A stretch of DNA of 19,951 nucleotides from an uncultured Gammaproteobacteria bacterium. Its GTDB lineage: Bacteria; Pseudomonadota; Gammaproteobacteria; Arenicellales; UBA868. The stretch's first letter is position 1. Every line of letters begins with the position of its first letter. This document shows, one piece after another, positions 13,531 to 19,951 of this stretch. The notes under the pieces were generated by a model that had not been told where the DNA came from, did no database searches, and was given only the letters and a program-made list of their open reading frames with translations. The position numbers and the translations under genes are program-made. Where the stretch lies: NCBI GenBank assembly GCA_913051905.1, contig CAJXBY010000031.1, forward strand, positions 1 through 19,951, in the 5' to 3' direction.

Positions 13531-14769
13531 ATGTCTGAGCACAAGACCGTCATCATGCACGCCGACATGGATGCGTTTTATGCCTCCGTGGAACAACGTG
13601 ATGACCCGGCCTTGCGGGGCAAGCCACTGGCCGTCGGTGGCAGCAGCGCCCGTGGCGTGGTGGCGGCGGCAAGTTACGAGGCACGCAAGTTCGGGGTGCG
13701 TTCTGCGATGCCGTCCTTCGAGGCGCGCCGCAAGTGCCCCGATCTGATTTTCGTGCGGGGCAACATGGCACTCTACAAACGCGAGTCCAGGCGGGTCTTC
13801 GAGATCTTTCAAGATTTCTCACCTGCCGTGGAGCGGCTCTCTCTAGATGAGGCGTTTATTGATCTCACCGGCACGGAACGCCTGCTCGGTGATCCCGTCG
13901 AAGTCGGCGAAAGGTTACGACGCCGTGTACACGACGAACTGGGATTGCCGGTATCAGTCGGAATCGGGCCCGTCAAGATGGTGGCAAAGATTGCCAGCCA
14001 GTCGGCCAAACCGAATGGATTGAAGTATGTGTCGCAGACGGAAGTGCGCGGCTTCCTCGATCCGCTACCGGTGAGACGGATATGGGGTGTGGGACCGGTG
14101 GCGGGGGATCGGATCGTGTCTGCAGGGTTCGAGACGCTCGGTGATCTGGCACGGGAAACTGATGCCGAACTCACCTCTCAGCTGGGTGACTGGGGTGTGG
14201 AGATCGCGAAACTTGCGCGCGGAGAGGACGTGCGTGACGTTGAACCCTATCGCGATGCCGTGTCCTACAGCGAAGAGCACACCTTTATGAACGATATTTC
14301 AGATCACGACATGCTCGAATCGATGATCCTGACCCACGCCGAGTCGGTGGCAAGACGGTTGCGGCGGGACGCCGTGCGGGCCCGCACCGTGGTGCTGAAA
14401 TGGAAGGAAGCAAAGCGAACAGCACCAGGACCGCGGGGTTATCCGTTGCGTAGCCGCCAGGTGACTCTGGGCGATGCGACAGACGATGGAATGACGGTTG
14501 CATCGGCAGCCACCGGGCTGTTGCGTAAATCCGGACCGACCGTGCCGATCCGCCTGATCGGCGTTGGTTGTACAAACCTGCTAGAAGATGTCGACTCCAC
14601 CCAGACGACACTCTTCCACGATACCCGGATGCACAAACGCAACGATCTGAACAAAACGCTGGACCGGATCGATGATCGCTTCGGTCAGGGTACGGTGACC
14701 CGTGCCACCCAGCACAGCACAGAACGCGCAGGTCTTTCGATCCAGGTCAAGCGCGGTGATGGGGAATAA
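13531..14769 (+). CDS. dinB: DNA polymerase IV (Y-family translesion polymerase)
   Basis: From ATG 13531 this is a 412-residue Y-family polymerase that copies past damaged bases with low fidelity. Palm motifs: DMDAFYASVEQ with metal ligand Asp12, and SLDEAFIDLTG with Asp106 and Glu107. The steric-gate position that excludes ribonucleotides is Tyr17 (Phe13 in E. coli). Thumb helix-hairpin-helix (RRIWGVGPVAGDRI) and little-finger domain (about 230-350) follow. QTTLF (358-362) fits the Q-x-x-L-F beta-clamp motif, placed before the terminal helix LNKTLDRIDDRFGQG as in many non-enteric DinB proteins. A TTG at 13510 would add 7 residues and is less likely. The upstream 142 bases hold no recognisable LexA box (CTG-N10-CAG). 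It is a stand-alone gene between catabolic units. Confidence 0.95.
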   Translation: MSEHKTVIMHADMDAFYASVEQRDDPALRGKPLAVGGSSARGVVAAASYEARKFGVRSAMPSFEARRKCPDLIFVRGNMALYKRESRRVFEIFQDFSPAVERLSLDEAFIDLTGTERLLGDPVEVGERLRRRVHDELGLPVSVGIGPVKMVAKIASQSAKPNGLKYVSQTEVRGFLDPLPVRRIWGVGPVAGDRIVSAGFETLGDLARETDAELTSQLGDWGVEIAKLARGEDVRDVEPYRDAVSYSEEHTFMNDISDHDMLESMILTHAESVARRLRRDAVRARTVVLKWKEAKRTAPGPRGYPLRSRQVTLGDATDDGMTVASAATGLLRKSGPTVPIRLIGVGCTNLLEDVDSTQTTLFHDTRMHKRNDLNKTLDRIDDRFGQGTVTRATQHSTERAGLSIQVKRGDGE

Positions 14770-14790
14770 GGGTTCGGGACCCATAGCTGA

Positions 14791-14813
14791 TTGTTCAGTC
14801 AACCCACTGACAA
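14791..14813 (+). terminator. Stem-loop after dinB
   Basis: TTG-T-TCAGT and ACTGA-CAA pair (eight pairs, one bulged T) around the loop CAACCC, 21 bases after the dinB stop. No U-tract follows. A likely 3'-end structure for dinB, by position only. Confidence 0.35.
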
Positions 14814-14869
14814 CTCGAGAATTGTGTTTGATATCGGCTGTCGTACTGGTCTCGGCGAATCGACTGGCC

Positions 14870-14906
14870 TATGATTGCTCTACCGGCGACCGGCTGTCTA
14901 CCGGTA
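14870..14906 (+). promoter_or_regulatory. -10-like box and inverted repeat before the SDR gene
   Basis: TATGAT (14870-14875) matches the -10 consensus at 5 of 6. No good -35 box is present 17 bases upstream. Its expected start point falls in an inverted repeat with arms TACCGG (14881-14886) and CCGGTA (14901-14906), 32 bases before the ATG. It could be an operator at the transcription start or a leader hairpin. Confidence 0.3.
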
Positions 14907-14937
14907 AAGATTGAAATGAACTAAAGGAGTATGTGCG

Positions 14938-15696
14938 ATGCGTCTGAAGGATAAAGTAGCAGTGGTGACGGGTGCGGCGTCCGGCTTTGGTGCCGGGACG
15001 GCAGAACTGTTCGCCGCCCAGGGGGCTGGCGTGGTGGTGGCAGACATCAGTGACGAGGCCGGTGAGGCAGTGGTGGAGTCGATCAACACATCCGGCGGTC
15101 GCGCGGTGTACGTGCACGCAGATGTCACATCGAGAGGCGATGCCAAGAGGATGATCCAGGCAGCCAACGACCTTGGCGGTGGGCTCGACATCCTGGTGAA
15201 TAATGCCGGGTATTCCCACCGCAACAAGCAGTTCAGCGAAGTGACGGACGAGGAGTTCGACAAGGTCTATGACGTCAACGTCAAGGCCGTTTTTATCGCG
15301 ATTCAGGAAGCACTGCCGGTCTTGCGTGAGCGGGGCGGCGGTTGCATCATTAACACATCCTCAACAGCTGCTCTCCGTCCGCGGCCCGGTCTTGCGGTCT
15401 ACTGCAGCTCAAAGGGTGCTGTGAGTAACCTGACCAAAGCGCTGGCTGTGGAGCTTGCACCGGACAACGTGCGGGTCAATGCGATCTGTCCCGTGATCGG
15501 TGAGACCGGTATGCTCGAGACCTTCATGGGTGTACCGGACACACCGGAGAACCGCAAAAAATTCGAGGCGACCATTCCCCTTGGCCGGTTTTCGACGCCC
15601 AACGACATCGCTCAGACGATGCTCTTCCTGGCTTCTGACGACGCATCGTTCCTGACCGGAGTCGCACTCGAAGTCGACGGAGGACGCTGCGTCTGA
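14938..15696 (+). CDS. Classical short-chain dehydrogenase/reductase
   Basis: A 252-residue classical SDR, complete. Cofactor loop TGAASGFG at 11-18, Asp36 after the second strand (VVVAD) which favours NAD(H) over NADP(H), structural NNAG at 88-91, and the catalytic tetrad Asn114, Ser141 or Ser142 (NTSS), Tyr155 and Lys159 (YCSSK). The C-terminal FLASDDASFLTGVALEVDGG is standard. The reaction is oxidation of a secondary alcohol or reduction of a ketone; the substrate is unknown. AAGGAG (14924-14929) lies 8 bases before the ATG, a strong ribosome site. The RidA-family gene follows after 87 bases on the same strand with an equally strong site, so joint expression is plausible. It is not a copy of the SDR fragment at the left edge: the C-terminal residues differ. 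Confidence 0.93.
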   Translation: MRLKDKVAVVTGAASGFGAGTAELFAAQGAGVVVADISDEAGEAVVESINTSGGRAVYVHADVTSRGDAKRMIQAANDLGGGLDILVNNAGYSHRNKQFSEVTDEEFDKVYDVNVKAVFIAIQEALPVLRERGGGCIINTSSTAALRPRPGLAVYCSSKGAVSNLTKALAVELAPDNVRVNAICPVIGETGMLETFMGVPDTPENRKKFEATIPLGRFSTPNDIAQTMLFLASDDASFLTGVALEVDGGRCV

Positions 15697-15783
15697 TCGT
15701 ACTTTTTCATACTGTGCGGGCGCCCGAGGTGATCTGGCATCCGTCATCCCTGAATAGGCAACATTGTTTCTCAAGGAGATATC

Positions 15784-16245
15784 ATGGCAACAATCGATGA
15801 CCGTCTTGCTGAACTGTCAATCACGCTTCCCACTCCCCCGGCACCGCTCGGCAATTACGTCGGTGCTGTCACGGTCGGAAACCTGGTGTTCATGTCCGGG
15901 CATGGCACCAACAAGCCCGATGGGTCATTTGTCGTGGGAAGAGTACCCGTGGACTGTTCCCAGGACGAGGCCTACCAGGCCGCCCGTCTGGTCGGTATCA
16001 ATATGCTGGCGACCTTGAAAGAGCAAATCGGAGATCTCGACCGGGTCCAGCGGGTCGTCAAAGTGCTCGGGATGGTGAACGCTGAGCCGGGATTTGAGAA
16101 TCACCCCGCTGTAATCAACGGCTTTTCTGACCTTATGGTCGAGGTCTTCGGCGACTCCGGCCGGGCCGCCCGGTCTGCTGTCGGGATGGGTTCGCTGCCG
16201 ATGAACATCCCGGTAGAAGTCGAGATGATTGTCGAGATTGCCTAA
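15784..16245 (+). CDS. RidA (YjgF/YER057c/UK114) family protein
   Basis: A 153-residue protein of the longer RidA subfamily, which is common in proteobacterial catabolic clusters. Landmarks: PPAPLGNYVGAVTVGNLVFMSGHG (18-41, split by the usual Pro/Gly turns), VVKVLGMVN, and the closing VGMGSLPMNIPVEVEMI. The Arg that binds the substrate carboxylate in RidA aligns with Arg130. Most members of this long subfamily read Gly-Arg-His-Ala-Arg before it; here the His is Ala128. RidA proteins hydrolyse reactive 2-aminoacrylate and related imines; roles in this subfamily are less well known. AAGGAG ends 5 bases before the ATG, a very strong site. It follows the SDR by 87 bases. A GC-rich hairpin begins right after the stop. 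Confidence 0.92.
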   Translation: MATIDDRLAELSITLPTPPAPLGNYVGAVTVGNLVFMSGHGTNKPDGSFVVGRVPVDCSQDEAYQAARLVGINMLATLKEQIGDLDRVQRVVKVLGMVNAEPGFENHPAVINGFSDLMVEVFGDSGRAARSAVGMGSLPMNIPVEVEMIVEIA

Positions 16246-16259
16246 GCCCCGGACGGGGC
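16246..16259 (+). terminator. GC-rich hairpin after the RidA-family gene
   Basis: GCCCC and GGGGC pair around the tetraloop GGAC, starting on the base after TAA. No U-tract follows, so intrinsic termination is uncertain. Confidence 0.3.
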
Positions 16260-16352
16260 GGCGGCGTCTCAGCGGCCCTGACTCCGTAGCAAGCGGATGC
16301 CGGGCGGTATGACACAGCCAGGTCGACTTTGTGTTGACTCTCAGGTCTTACG

Positions 16353-17246
16353 ATGGACTCGGACTTTTTCGATTCGTTTGATCTGACTCGCGTAGCCGTC
16401 GACGATGGAGAGTTGCGGTTACGTTATGCGGGCGAAGGTCCGCCACTGTTGCTGCTGCACGGTAATCCGCAGACCCATTTGATGTGGCATTCGGTGGCGC
16501 CGACTCTGGCGCAGCGTTTCACCGTATATTGCCCGGACCTACGCGGCTATGGCGAGTCCTTCAAGCCGCCGGCGACAGCGGATAGCACCCCCTATTCCAA
16601 GCGCAATATGGCCCGGGACATGGTGCAGCTTATGGCGCATTTCGGCCATACAGAATTTGCCATCGGTAGCCACGACCGGGGCGCACGCGTAGCGCATCGG
16701 CTCGCGCTCGATTACCCCGCGCGGGTCAAACACCTTGCTGTGCTCGACATCATCCCGACCATCGAGCATTTCGAGCGCGCCGACATGTCCTTTTCCATGG
16801 GCTACTACCACTGGTTCTGGTTTGCGCAGCCGCATCCGTTTCCGGAATCGGTGATCAATGCTGCACCGCAGGAGTGGTTCTTTGCACATTGCGCGCGCGA
16901 ACCGAAGCACCGTGATTTTTTCCACCCACGTGCACTGCAGGATTACCTGGCCGCGGTAGAAAATCCCGACATGATCCGGGGCATGTGCGAGGATTACCGC
17001 GCGGCTTCTGGTATTGACCTGGAATATGACCGCGCGAACCGAGATGCAGGGGAGAAGATTCGCTGCCCGTTGCTGGTGCTCTGGGGTGCAAAGGGCCGGA
17101 TTGGCGAATGGTACGAACCGCTGGAGGTCTGGCGGGACTACTGTACCGAGCCGGTGATCGGCGGTCCCGTCGATAGCGGGCACTATCTTGCCGAGGAGGC
17201 GCCGGGTGAGGTCTTGAGTTGGTTCCTCGAGTTTTTCGGCGATTAA
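16353..17246 (+). CDS. Fluoroacetate/haloacetate dehalogenase-like alpha/beta hydrolase
   Basis: A 297-residue alpha/beta hydrolase that carries every residue known to matter in fluoroacetate dehalogenases (numbering of the Burkholderia FA1 enzyme in brackets): nucleophile Asp108 (104) in SHDRGARV, substrate-carboxylate Arg109 (105) and Arg112 (108), acid Asp132 (128) in VLDIIPT, fluoride-pocket His153 (149), Trp154 (150) and Tyr215 (212), and base His277 (271). HGNPQTH (36-42) is the oxyanion loop, also typical of these enzymes. The reaction would replace the halide of a haloacetate by hydroxyl, through an Asp ester, to give glycolate. The family also contains defluorinase-like enzymes without C-F activity, so the substrate needs assay. 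There is no signal peptide, so it is cytoplasmic. The ribosome site is weak. It may be transcribed with the SDR and RidA genes or alone. Confidence 0.88.
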   Translation: MDSDFFDSFDLTRVAVDDGELRLRYAGEGPPLLLLHGNPQTHLMWHSVAPTLAQRFTVYCPDLRGYGESFKPPATADSTPYSKRNMARDMVQLMAHFGHTEFAIGSHDRGARVAHRLALDYPARVKHLAVLDIIPTIEHFERADMSFSMGYYHWFWFAQPHPFPESVINAAPQEWFFAHCAREPKHRDFFHPRALQDYLAAVENPDMIRGMCEDYRAASGIDLEYDRANRDAGEKIRCPLLVLWGAKGRIGEWYEPLEVWRDYCTEPVIGGPVDSGHYLAEEAPGEVLSWFLEFFGD

Positions 17247-17247
17247 A

Positions 17248-17286
17248 CCAGAGGCATTTCTCCGGCCTTGGCTTGTGCCTGTCTGG
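17248..17286. terminator. Inverted repeat filling the gap between convergent genes
   Basis: CCAGA-GGCA (17248-17256) pairs with TGCC-TG-TCTGG (17276-17286), nine pairs with a 2-base bulge. It occupies nearly all the space between the dehalogenase stop and the hydantoinase B stop, where a two-way terminator is expected. On the minus strand only TTT follows, so termination strength is unclear. Confidence 0.4.
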
Positions 17287-19074
17287 CTAGGCCCGGGCGG
17301 CTCGGAAGCTGGTTGTTGCCTGCTCGTCAACTTGCAGGTTATCGCTGATGATGACGCCGTAATCTTTCTTTGCAGTGTCAATCGAAATCAGTTCGTCTCG
17401 AACATCGTCTAACACAAGCGAGATATCTCGTTCGAACGGGTCGCCGTAGCCGCCACCCGCTGGGCCGATGCACGCAAATTTGTCTCCAGTTTCCGCGGAT
17501 GTATGTGGCATTTTTGATGGTAGCTCTTCAGTCCGCCCGTCGGCACGTTGCAGCGTGATCGCCGCTGTGTGGCCGTCTTTCCCCCCGAGAAAACCCCAGG
17601 GTTTGTATTTATGTCCCTCACCCTCAATTGATCCACCCCCATCCTTAAGGTAGGTGAATTCACGGATTGATCCCAGTCCGCCACGCCATTTCCCAGCACC
17701 GCAGACGTCCTCGCGTAGTTCATATCGTGTGACGCGGAGCGGGAGGTGAGACTCGATGTCTTCGATGGGATTGTTACGAGTATTAGCATAAAGCGTATCG
17801 ACGGAGTCCATACCATCTATGCCCTTACGGCCCCCATAACTGCCTTCGCAGATTTCCATATGCACCCAGTAGTCGTCTCCATCAAGTCCTGAGAAGGCGA
17901 TGACCCGCAGGTTGCCGATGCCGGCGGAGACCTGGGACGGTACGGCCTGACTGAGTGCTTTCATGACGGTGTCAGCCAGTTGATTGCCTGGGCAGAATCT
18001 CGCAATGGTTGGGGCAGGAAAGACAGGGTTGGCAAGGCAGCCTTCGGGCGCCACGATCCGGATCGGACGACACAGGCCGTCATTGACAGGGATGTGGCCA
18101 TGAACGGCCGTGTCCAGCAGCACGGACCGGATTGTCAGCCAGATCGCGATGTCGACTGTACCAACGAAAGGCATGTTGATCGGTCGGTCAGGCACCTGGT
18201 CTGCTGTGCCATCCAGATCGACGGTCATTTCGTCGCCATCAACTGTGATGGTGACAACGATGGGCAGATCCTTCTTGTTGGTATCCGGGCTGTCGAGAAA
18301 CCCATCAATAAAGGTCTTCGCACTATAGGTCCCGTCAGGCACCTGAGCGATAGCTGAGCGCATCAACCGTTCTGCGTAGGCCATAACCTGGTCGCAGGAG
18401 CGTTTAAGCGTATCTACGCCGTAGCGATTGACCAGTGCAAGAAGACGCTCCGCACCAATCTGGGATGCTGCAACCTGGGCTTCCATGTCGCCAACGACCA
18501 AGTCCGATGCGCGGATGTTGTCCCGCAGCATGTGCCAGACCGCTTCTACTTTCTGTCCGCGGTCGTAGACTTTGATCGCCTTGAACTGCAATCCTTCGGC
18601 ATAGGCGTCGATGGCGTCTACAATACCGCAGCTGCCAGGCGACAAGGAACCAATGTCAAGGTGGTGCGCGGTCGTTACGGAATACCCGATCAGTTCTTCC
18701 TCATGAAATACCGGTACGATAAATCCCACGTCTGGCACATGACTGGCACCACCGTAGGCATCATTGTGCATGATCACGTCCCCGGGATGCACTTGCTCGC
18801 CCCGTTCATTCAATGTCTTTAACATCCCCCGGATGTAGCCAGGAATGGGGCCAGACTGGAGCGGGGTGGATTGGGTCGACTCAGCGAGCCCCCGACCCTG
18901 TGCATCGACCAGGCCAGCGCCGAAGTCCTCGGACTCGCGGATAATCGAGGAGTAGGACATACGCATCAGCTTATACCCCATCTCTACCGCGATGTTTTCT
19001 AGAGCACCCTGTATGACACTGGCAGTTACAGGATCGACATCGACAGTCTGGTTGGCGGTTGACTGGTCGTTCAT
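17287..19074 (-). CDS. Hydantoinase B / oxoprolinase family subunit
   Basis: A 595-residue complete HyuB-type subunit. It opens with DPVTASVIQGALENIAVEM and the segment SIIRESEDFGAG; the metal-site blocks are NDAYGGASHVPDV (104-116) and AHHLDIG (136-142); and it ends with the glycine-rich GPAGGGYGDP near residue 550. With the A subunit it forms an ATP-dependent amidohydrolase that opens hydantoin, N-methylhydantoin or 5-oxoproline rings; related pairs carboxylate acetone or acetophenone. Family membership alone does not give the substrate. Its ATG overlaps the TGA of the A subunit by 4 bases (ATGA), so translation is coupled, and GGAGAG lies 5 bases upstream. The operon runs opposite to its left neighbours. 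Confidence 0.94.
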   Translation of the reverse strand: MNDQSTANQTVDVDPVTASVIQGALENIAVEMGYKLMRMSYSSIIRESEDFGAGLVDAQGRGLAESTQSTPLQSGPIPGYIRGMLKTLNERGEQVHPGDVIMHNDAYGGASHVPDVGFIVPVFHEEELIGYSVTTAHHLDIGSLSPGSCGIVDAIDAYAEGLQFKAIKVYDRGQKVEAVWHMLRDNIRASDLVVGDMEAQVAASQIGAERLLALVNRYGVDTLKRSCDQVMAYAERLMRSAIAQVPDGTYSAKTFIDGFLDSPDTNKKDLPIVVTITVDGDEMTVDLDGTADQVPDRPINMPFVGTVDIAIWLTIRSVLLDTAVHGHIPVNDGLCRPIRIVAPEGCLANPVFPAPTIARFCPGNQLADTVMKALSQAVPSQVSAGIGNLRVIAFSGLDGDDYWVHMEICEGSYGGRKGIDGMDSVDTLYANTRNNPIEDIESHLPLRVTRYELREDVCGAGKWRGGLGSIREFTYLKDGGGSIEGEGHKYKPWGFLGGKDGHTAAITLQRADGRTEELPSKMPHTSAETGDKFACIGPAGGGYGDPFERDISLVLDDVRDELISIDTAKKDYGVIISDNLQVDEQATTSFRAARA

Positions 19075-19951
19075 GTGGTCTCTCCAATACGGATTATGAT
19101 GTTGTTAGCAGCGTCTGCGGTAAAGGTGTTTCCAGGAGGTACGACTGTGGTTGAATCTCGTTGGAGAATTATTGCTGGACCCTCTATGGGTTCCTCAATC
19201 GGCAGTAATTCGCGCTGATAGAAAGCAGTATCGAAAGATTCCAAAGACCCATTGGCTCGAAACATACAAGGGGCGGAGGTAATACTGTCTGTATTCTTTG
19301 CTTGGTCGCTGTTCACTTGAGGTCTACCTATCTTGGGCATCTGGCCAATACCAGTCACTCTTGCATTGACGATCTCAATAGGGCTGTCTGGAAAATCATG
19401 GCCATACTCTGCTCGGTGTTGTGAGTGAAAGTGGTTAAAAACCTCGGCAGTTTTTTCTTCATCCAGCGAGCCACTTGGAATATTTACCCTCAGTTCGTAG
19501 CCCTGGCCCACATATCGCAGGTCCCCGGAGCGTAGAAAGCTGATATCTGCATGATCTAGACCATCTGCGAGGAACTGCGTCGTCAGTTCTTCCTCCATGT
19601 CTGCTAGATCATCGTTTAGCCGAGCCAGGTCCATGTTTTCGCTAACCTGAAACTCGGTTCGAATCGTATCGTACCTCAGGTCCGTAGTAAGCAGACCAAC
19701 TGCTGAAGTGATCCCGGGATAGGGCGGGATGATGACCTCCGACATGTCAAGCGCGAGCGCGACATCTACAGCGTGAAGCGGTCCGGCACCACCGAACGCT
19801 ACCAACGAGAAGTCCCTCGGGTCGATCCCTTTCTGCACAGTACGGGAGCGAATGGCGTTGGCCATATTGGCCGTGACGATGGTCAATATTCCTTCAGCTG
19901 TCGCTGCACTATCCAGACCAAGCGACGAGGCCAGGTCAGCGATGACCTTTT
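19071..19951 (-). CDS. Hydantoinase A / oxoprolinase family subunit, 5' end outside the window
   Basis: The C-terminal ~290 residues of a HyuA-type subunit. The frame stays open to the right edge and reads IADLASSLGLDS before the region shown by the first internal starts, so the gene continues beyond 19951. Conserved blocks: ANMANAIRSRTV, DPRDFSLVAFGGAGPLHA (the sugar-kinase-like ATPase end), IIPPYPGITSAVGLL, and the closing GPAIILQRDSTTVVPPG of the C-terminal beta domain. In this family the A subunit carries the ATP site and phosphorylates the ring carbonyl before the B subunit acts. The segment around 19080-19500 is clearly less GC-rich (about 45-47% in lines I counted) than the B gene (about 58%) and the N-terminal side near 19800 (about 57%). 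Confidence 0.93.
   Translation of the reverse strand, partial: KVIADLASSLGLDSAATAEGILTIVTANMANAIRSRTVQKGIDPRDFSLVAFGGAGPLHAVDVALALDMSEVIIPPYPGITSAVGLLTTDLRYDTIRTEFQVSENMDLARLNDDLADMEEELTTQFLADGLDHADISFLRSGDLRYVGQGYELRVNIPSGSLDEEKTAEVFNHFHSQHRAEYGHDFPDSPIEIVNARVTGIGQMPKIGRPQVNSDQAKNTDSITSAPCMFRANGSLESFDTAFYQRELLPIEEPIEGPAIILQRDSTTVVPPGNTFTADAANNIIIRIGETT

Noticed and set aside
16334..16339. TTGACT as a -35 box for the dehalogenase gene
   Set aside because: It is only 13 bases from the ATG, too close to allow a -10 box and a leader.
16539..17381. 280-codon minus-strand frame across the dehalogenase and hydantoinase B end
   Set aside because: Covers two convincing genes in other frames and shows no domain of its own.
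1..19951. Mobile elements, CRISPR arrays, tRNA or rRNA genes
   Set aside because: No transposase or integrase, no regularly spaced repeats and no tRNA-like cloverleaf was noticed anywhere in the window.

Overview
The window is a GC-rich stretch (mostly about 55-60% by eye) of a bacterial chromosome. Gene density, many short spacers and strong Shine-Dalgarno sites next to weak ones fit Pseudomonadota. A free-living, catabolically versatile marine or soil gamma- or alphaproteobacterium is the most likely source, but no rRNA, tRNA or taxon-specific marker is present, so this is an inference. I see no insertion sequence, phage gene, CRISPR array or RNA gene. No gene-free stretch exceeds 200 bases.

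Layout. (1) Positions 1-5567, plus strand: the 3' end of a short-chain dehydrogenase, a DMT/EamA-type exporter, an FMN-dependent 2-hydroxyacid oxidase, a ThDP-dependent acetolactate-synthase-like enzyme, a hydroxyisourate-hydrolase-like protein that appears to start at CTG, and a ketopantoate-reductase-like enzyme. (2) 5587-6351, minus strand: a sirtuin. (3) 6476-9356, plus strand: a likely three-gene operon (ATP-grasp ligase, class I glutamine amidotransferase, MFS transporter). It is preceded by a good promoter with an inverted repeat between its -35 and -10 boxes. (4) 9486-13388, plus strand: a VOC metalloenzyme, a crotonase-fold enzyme, an epoxide-hydrolase-like protein with Asn in place of the nucleophilic Asp, and a flavin monooxygenase. 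(5) 13531-14769: DNA polymerase IV. (6) 14938-17246: a short-chain dehydrogenase, a RidA-family protein and a fluoroacetate-dehalogenase-like enzyme with every known catalytic residue. (7) 17287-19951, minus strand: the two hydantoinase/oxoprolinase subunits; the A subunit runs off the right edge.

How the genes may work together. The oxidase and ThDP enzyme resemble the MdlB/MdlC step pair of mandelate breakdown (2-hydroxyacid to 2-oxoacid, then decarboxylation or carboligation), though on an unknown substrate. The ATP-grasp/amidotransferase/transporter operon could activate a carboxylate, transfer ammonia to it, and move the product across the membrane. The monooxygenase and neighbouring alpha/beta hydrolase suggest oxidation followed by hydrolysis. 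The dehalogenase-like enzyme suggests use of halogenated or fluorinated acetate. The most unusual points are the ATP-grasp operon and its putative operator, the Asn-for-Asp hydrolase, the intact defluorinase signature, and the CTG-initiated transthyretin-like protein with a changed C-terminal signature.
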